Positions 60,484-64,000 of a DNA stretch of 64,000 nucleotides are shown piece after piece. A program made the position numbers and the translations under genes. Origin of the DNA: Actinoplanes sp. DH11 (GTDB lineage: Bacteria > Actinomycetota > Actinomycetes > Mycobacteriales > Micromonosporaceae); assembly GCF_020873875.1 (NCBI RefSeq), contig NZ_JAHWGU010000031.1, positions 42,200 to 106,199 of the forward strand, read 5' to 3'. Positions within the stretch are counted from its first letter, which is position 1. Each line of letters begins with the position of its first letter. The notes beneath the pieces were generated by a model. The model worked only from the letters and a program-made list of their open reading frames with translations. It did not search any database and was not told the origin of the DNA.

Positions 60484-60830
60484 CCGAGGTTGTCTTTCAC
60501 GGACGACAGGCTTCCGCCGTTTCGTCGATCGAAGGTGAGCCGAACCCGAAATTGTCCGCTGTCTGGCGTAGCTGCGACAATGAACCCGGCCTTAGCATTG
60601 ATCTTCAGCCCGAACTCGATCTCTGCCCCGTCCGGCACCGCGTCGGAGCTTTCCAGCTCAGCCAGGATGGTACGGGATACCCCGGAGATCACCTCGCCGA
60701 TGCCCCGGTCGAACGAAGCCATCACACCCTGCCCCGCGCCGGCCCTGGCGAGCTGAGGCTCGTCGACCTCGACCTCGTAGAGGACTCCGTCCTCAGTGCG
60801 GACAACCGCCTGCTTGTCCCATGTCGCCAT
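60480..60830 (-). CDS. Trypsin-co-occurring domain 1 (Trypco1; CU044_2847 family) protein
   Basis: 116 residues. 'LYEVEVDEPQLARAGAG' and the family signature 'AEIEFGLKINAKAGFIVAAT' with 'QFRVRLTFDR' identify Trypco1, a small beta domain that recurs next to trypsin-like and STAND proteins of NTP-dependent conflict systems, perhaps as a protease substrate or regulator. Its presence 5 kb from the trypsin-EAD gene supports a common system, although genes of another pathway intervene. It is first in an operon with the pentapeptide-repeat membrane protein. Confidence 0.85.
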   Translation of the reverse strand: MATWDKQAVVRTEDGVLYEVEVDEPQLARAGAGQGVMASFDRGIGEVISGVSRTILAELESSDAVPDGAEIEFGLKINAKAGFIVAATPDSGQFRVRLTFDRRNGGSLSSVKDNLG

Positions 60831-61407
60831 GAAGGGTCCTCACACTGGTCGGCTGGACTCCCCATTGTGCACGGCGGGGGTGCTGGCCGACGACTCAGAG
60901 GACGTCTCATCCTGATTCACATTTGCCGTTTTGAAGCACTTGGCCCCATATGAGCGGGCCGGGTCGGGCGATCCAGGAGGGCGCCGGCCCCCTGTAGTCG
61001 GGCCGGTCGTTAGCGAGTTACGACAAACGTCAGCCAGACGTGCTTACGTAGCAAAAGAGCCGGATCTGGACGTTCGCGAATGCTGTCGATCAGGATGGAA
61101 GCGCAATGAAACTGGCGCCCATATCCATGATCTTCGCTTATTGAGTCGGGCCAATCGGGCGCAAGGCGAATAAGACGTCCAGTAACTGCGCGTTTGGTTC
61201 TGCTCTGCGGACTTTGATGCTGGAGTCGGTCAGAGGTGGCGTCCCTACCCGCCATTATCCGGAGGCCCGAAAGGTCAGATAGGGGATGATTAGCATGCCT
61301 CCAGGAATCCGATTTGATTCTTCGATCGTGTCTGGTTCACCTCTGTGGTGGTATCACCGCACTTGATGTCCGAGACGGCCTGGTTGGCTCCGCGTATCCC
61401 GAGCCTA
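60831..61407. other. Gene-free region with transposon debris at the right end
   Basis: About 577 bp. The left part holds the probable promoter of the Trypco1 operon. The open frame at 60931-61173 has no coding-like composition. From ~61300 the sequence leads into an IS5-type transposase remnant and may be its left end. Confidence 0.5.
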
Positions 61408-61495
61408 TGACCCGCCGCCGTGCATACCCGTCCGACCTGTCCGATGCTCGATGGGCGCTGATCGAGCCCAAGCTGGCCGCTTGGCGTCAGAGACG
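61408..61495 (+). pseudogene. IS5-type transposase N-terminal remnant
   Basis: ATG 61408 opens 'MTRRRAYPSDLSDARWALIE' followed by 'PKLAAWRQRRR', the standard beginning of many actinobacterial IS5-family transposases. The similarity stops after ~30 codons. The rest has been replaced by the tail of an unrelated gene. Confidence 0.75.
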
Positions 61496-61713
61496 TCGCC
61501 GAGCTCAAGCTCACCCTCGCACTGGCGAACGGCTTTGAGCTCTTCACCCGGCCCGTCGACTACGGCGACCGCTGGGGCGGCATGGAAGCCGTCATCACCA
61601 AGCCCGGCGGCGAGACGGCCTTCACCTTCGAGTTCCCCCCGGACATGGTGGTGGACTCGGTGGCCACCACGGCGCTGAGCCTCTTCTTCGCCAACAACCC
61701 CGAGGCCCGCTGA
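61482..61713 (+). pseudogene. 3' fragment of an unknown gene, fused to transposase debris
   Basis: In a frame without its own start: 'VAELKLTLALANGFELFTRP', 'YGDRWGGMEAVITKPGGETA', ending 'TTALSLFFANNPEAR' at a TGA at 61711. The codon pattern and the strongly alternating hydrophobic pattern are coding-like, so this is the C-terminal ~75 residues of a truncated gene. A small membrane protein gene follows in the same direction 98 bp later and may have been its operon partner. Confidence 0.55.
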
Positions 61714-61811
61714 CCAGCACACCCGCTCACCGACGCCTACCGGATAGAGGCTCGGAACCGTACCGCGGAGCACGCACACGGTTCCGGGCCCTCACCCAAC
61801 AGGAGACACGG

Positions 61812-62048
61812 ATGCGAGCCGCACCGAACCCCTACAACAAGCCCCCACGCAAGCCGCCCCCCGACCGGGCGCAGCAGGCCTTCGGCGCGCTCGTCCTCAT
61901 CGCCGTGGCCGTCCTGGTGATGGCGAAACCCGAGATCCGCGAAGGCCTCGGCACCGCCGCCGCCTACATCCTGTCCGGGTCGGCGCTCGCCGGCGCCGCC
62001 CTGCTCATGCTGAGCCTCATCGTGCGGCTGCGCCCACCGCGCCGCTGA
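61812..62048 (+). CDS. Small two-TM membrane protein
   Basis: 78 residues, with AGGAGA before ATG 61812. A Pro/Lys/Arg-rich N-terminus ('NPYNKPPRKPPPDRAQ') is followed by two spans ('AFGALVLIAVAVLVMA', 'YILSGSALAGAALLMLSLIV') and a basic end. Function unknown. It lies downstream of a truncated gene and upstream of another membrane-anchored protein. Confidence 0.6.
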   Translation: MRAAPNPYNKPPRKPPPDRAQQAFGALVLIAVAVLVMAKPEIREGLGTAAAYILSGSALAGAALLMLSLIVRLRPPRR

Positions 62049-62169
62049 CGGTCACAGCGAGCCCGGTACGGGGTGACGTGTCCACGGCCCGATGTATCAG
62101 CGTGCCGGGCGTTGCAGCGGCTGCCCGCTACCGTGTCCACCACACATTGATCAAGAACGGGTGGACCGG

Positions 62170-62781
62170 ATGGAATGGGGAGACGGGGCGGCTTGGGCCG
62201 CTGCGGGCGTCGCGATCGGCGCGGCGGTGATTTCATGGATCTACTCGAGCAGAGCGGTGGCGGCGTCCCGTAAGTCGGCGGCCGCAGCCGCCCGGTCGGC
62301 CGCAGCCGATGAGAAGATGGTGCACCACCAGCAGGCGCCGGTGTTCACCGCGCTGGTGGAGGACGTCAACGGTGGCGGTTCCTCCCGGCTGATGCTGCAA
62401 CTGGTCGAGCCCGTCGACCTGGACTCAGTAGCTGTGGAGATCCTCACCGACGGTGTGCGCTTCACGCCCAGCCAGAACGGTGTCTCCAACGACTCGGACG
62501 CCACCCGGCGCGAGGCTGTGCACGTCCGTGAAGCGGACGGGCCGCCCGCACCCGTGACAGTGGGGGAGCGGGCCAAGTGGCGGGTGGCGTTCGAGCAGGC
62601 GACCACCGGCCCGGACGACAACGGGCCGAGCATCGCAGAGGTGGAGCTGCGGATCACCGCGACCGCCGGCGCGTCGGTGTGGAAGCTGCTCGCCGTCGCG
62701 CCGGTCGAGGCCGTGATGGTCCAGCGTGAGTATGCCGAGTTCTGGCGGTCCCGGATCGGCGGCCGATCGATCCGGCCCTGA
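62170..62781 (+). CDS. Membrane-anchored hypothetical protein
   Basis: 203 residues from ATG 62170; the frame is open to 62092 but the first 26 codons look non-coding. One N-terminal span ('AAWAAAGVAIGAAVISWIYS') leads into a short charged helix and then a beta-sandwich-like domain ('SSRLMLQLVEPVDLDSVAVE', 'WKLLAVAPVEAVMVQREYAE'). Similar short-anchored proteins are frequent in actinomycetes without assigned role. Convergent with the methyltransferase gene, 11 bp apart. Confidence 0.6.
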   Translation: MEWGDGAAWAAAGVAIGAAVISWIYSSRAVAASRKSAAAAARSAAADEKMVHHQQAPVFTALVEDVNGGGSSRLMLQLVEPVDLDSVAVEILTDGVRFTPSQNGVSNDSDATRREAVHVREADGPPAPVTVGERAKWRVAFEQATTGPDDNGPSIAEVELRITATAGASVWKLLAVAPVEAVMVQREYAEFWRSRIGGRSIRP

Positions 62782-62792
62782 CGCGTCGAGGG

Positions 62793-63596
62793 CTACGGCA
62801 CGCGAGCCACGACGCCGTAGAAGAGCGCCTCGGTGTCCCGGACGACGTGGGTGTCGGGTGAGGGCCGCCAGGCCGCCGTGGATACCCACTCTGGGTCGAT
62901 CGGCTGCAGGCCGTCGATGATGGGGGAGATCTCGGCGAGCGTGCGGGGATGCCACAGGTCGACGGCGGCGATCACGGCGGCCGCGCCGTGTCGTTCCCGG
63001 TCGGGCATGAAGTCCAAGGTGGCGTGTGACAGCACCACATGGCTGCCGGACGGCAGCGCGCTGATCAGCTGCTGTGCCGGTTCGATGGGATCGTCGGTGG
63101 ATTGGTCGAGCACGCCGAGCAGCAGTACCCCGACCGGCCTGGTGAGGTCGATGAGAGCACCGGGATCGCCGGCTGGGTCGGTGGTGACCGCCTCGCTGTT
63201 CAGGATCGTCTTCGGGCGTCGGACGTCGCCCGCGGCGAACGCCACCGTGCCGCGGGCGATCAGCAGGGCCTGGGCGTGCGCGCCGACGGTGGGGTCGTTG
63301 TCGACGTACAGCACCCGGGCGCTGGCGTCGGCGCTTTGGGCGATGTCGTGGGTGTTCGGGTGGAAGGGCATCCCGCAGCCGATGTCGATGAACTGCCGGA
63401 CGCCGACGCCGGCGAGGTACCGCACCGCACGATGCGCGAAGGCGCGATGCTGCCGTACGGCGGTGCGCAGTTGCGGTACGAGGAGCTGGGCCCGTTCGAC
63501 GGAGTCCCGGTCGGCCTGGAAGTGGTCCTTGCCGCCGATCAGGTAGTTGATCTGCCGCGCCGAGTGCGGGATCCTCCACTGAAGGCCACCGATCAT
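62793..63596 (-). CDS. SAM-dependent methyltransferase, Methyltransf_19 (DUF574) family
   Basis: 267 residues from ATG 63596. 'ARQINYLIGGKDHFQADRDS' is the family's Y-L-x-G-G-K-D/N-H/N-F/Y signature, and 'VRQFIDIGCGMPFHPNTHDI' with 'ARVLYVDNDPTVGAHAQALL' form the SAM-binding Rossmann motifs (E/D-x-G-x-G; D of motif II). This family is specific to actinomycetes and its substrates are mostly unknown. Its start overlaps the end of the preceding small gene by 4 bp. Confidence 0.93.
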   Translation of the reverse strand: MIGGLQWRIPHSARQINYLIGGKDHFQADRDSVERAQLLVPQLRTAVRQHRAFAHRAVRYLAGVGVRQFIDIGCGMPFHPNTHDIAQSADASARVLYVDNDPTVGAHAQALLIARGTVAFAAGDVRRPKTILNSEAVTTDPAGDPGALIDLTRPVGVLLLGVLDQSTDDPIEPAQQLISALPSGSHVVLSHATLDFMPDRERHGAAAVIAAVDLWHPRTLAEISPIIDGLQPIDPEWVSTAAWRPSPDTHVVRDTEALFYGVVARVP

Positions 63597-63829
63597 GAGT
63601 TGATCTCCGCAGTGGTGGCGGAGGCGGTGGCACAACGGTGGAAGTGCCGGTCCACGCGGGCGGCCAGGAAGTTGACTGAGGGCTTGTCGAGGCGGGGCTG
63701 CAGAATCCCGCCCGGTAGTGGCGGAGGCGCGGCGGCCGGGATGTTCTGACCGGTCTGGCTGTCGCAGCGCTGGTGCATCGCGTCCAAACCGGTGCTCAGC
63801 ATGTCGCGGTACGGGCTGGCGGTGGGCAT
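63593..63829 (-). CDS. Small hypothetical protein
   Basis: 78 residues from ATG 63829 ('MPTASPYRDMLSTGLDAMHQ'); an in-frame ATG at 63886 would give 97 but lies in what seems to be transposon sequence. Middle 'AAAPPPLPGGILQPRLD' is Pro-rich; the end 'AARVDRHFHRCATASATTAE' is polar. Family not recognised. It is coupled to the Methyltransf_19 gene by a 4-bp ATGA overlap. Confidence 0.5.
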   Translation of the reverse strand: MPTASPYRDMLSTGLDAMHQRCDSQTGQNIPAAAPPPLPGGILQPRLDKPSVNFLAARVDRHFHRCATASATTAEINS

Positions 63830-63882
63830 GGCCTCGGCCAGCACGTAGATCGAGGCCCTAGTACGGCAGCCGCCATTCGTGA

Positions 63883-64000
63883 TCATGGCTGGAGTTCGAG
63901 GTTGAGACGGCGGGCGTAGTGGGCTTGTCTGGCTCGTGCTTGATGGCGGCGTCGCCAGTTCGACCAGCGCAAAGAGTAGGCGATGCTGCGGCTGTGCTTG
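63883..64000 (-). CDS. Transposase C-terminal part, cut by window edge
   Basis: The frame entering from the right edge reads 'SIAYSLRWSNWRRRHQARAR' and 'QAHYARRLNLELQP' to a stop at 63883. The W-x-W-R-R-R-H-Q-x-x-A and H-Y-x-R-R pattern is the usual C-terminus of many actinobacterial DDE transposases. The rest lies outside the window, so completeness is unknown. It appears inserted just upstream of the small hypothetical gene. Confidence 0.6.
   Translation of the reverse strand, partial: KHSRSIAYSLRWSNWRRRHQARARQAHYARRLNLELQP

Noticed and set aside
1..64000. CRISPR arrays, tRNA and rRNA genes
   Set aside because: No regularly spaced direct repeats and no cloverleaf or rRNA-like conserved stretches were seen.

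Overview
The window is very GC-rich DNA with GTG/TTG starts, Shine-Dalgarno sites of the GGAGG type and many families typical of high-GC actinomycetes (mycothiol-type DinB proteins, Methyltransf_19/DUF574, CU044_2847/Trypco1, BTAD-LysM proteins, aKG-HExxH peptide hydroxylases). It looks like a chromosome segment of a filamentous actinomycete, most likely Micromonosporaceae; that assignment is inference. No rRNA, tRNA, CRISPR array or replication origin was recognised.

Layout. 0-6 kb: ordinary genes (partial GNAT, GT39 mannosyltransferase, AraC, DHFR-like, SUKH, TetR with a perfect 23-bp operator in front of a TIM-barrel glycosidase). 6-18.6 kb: an accessory stretch with a CHAT protease, orphan hypotheticals, a complete IS1380-type element, an IS3 remnant, a tyrosine integrase interrupted by an amber codon, a DinB-CPCC fusion and a frameshifted remnant. 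18.6-40.7 kb: mostly housekeeping-like or lineage genes: GNAT, a PD-(D/E)XK/aminoglycoside-nucleotidyltransferase fusion, two DUF4132 paralogues, secreted proteins, M1 and M4 peptidases, a small block with a DhnA-like aldolase, a zinc-ribbon protein and a cyclase-like toroid, a frameshifted beta-propeller and a lipoprotein/membrane pair.

41-64 kb is again accessory: VOC, NUDIX and histidine phosphatase genes, dispersed intergenic repeats, a decayed transposase, then a run of conflict or modification genes. This run holds a BTAD-LysM regulator divergent from an Hsp70-like membrane protein; a short putative RiPP precursor overlapping an aKG-HExxH peptide hydroxylase; convergent to it a trypsin-EAD / EAD-STAND-TPR pair; then ATP-grasp, PP-loop and nitrilase genes; then a Trypco1 / pentapeptide-repeat membrane pair. 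The window ends in transposon scars, small membrane proteins, a Methyltransf_19 enzyme and the tail of a transposase.

The best candidate for an undescribed system is 49.9-60.8 kb. A peptide-modification mini-operon is embedded beside a protease/STAND sensor pair that shares effector-associated domains, and two further enzyme groups (ATP-grasp + PP-loop + nitrilase; Trypco1 + pentapeptide) lie directly next to it. Whether these form one pathway or several adjacent defence or antibiotic modules cannot be decided from the sequence alone.
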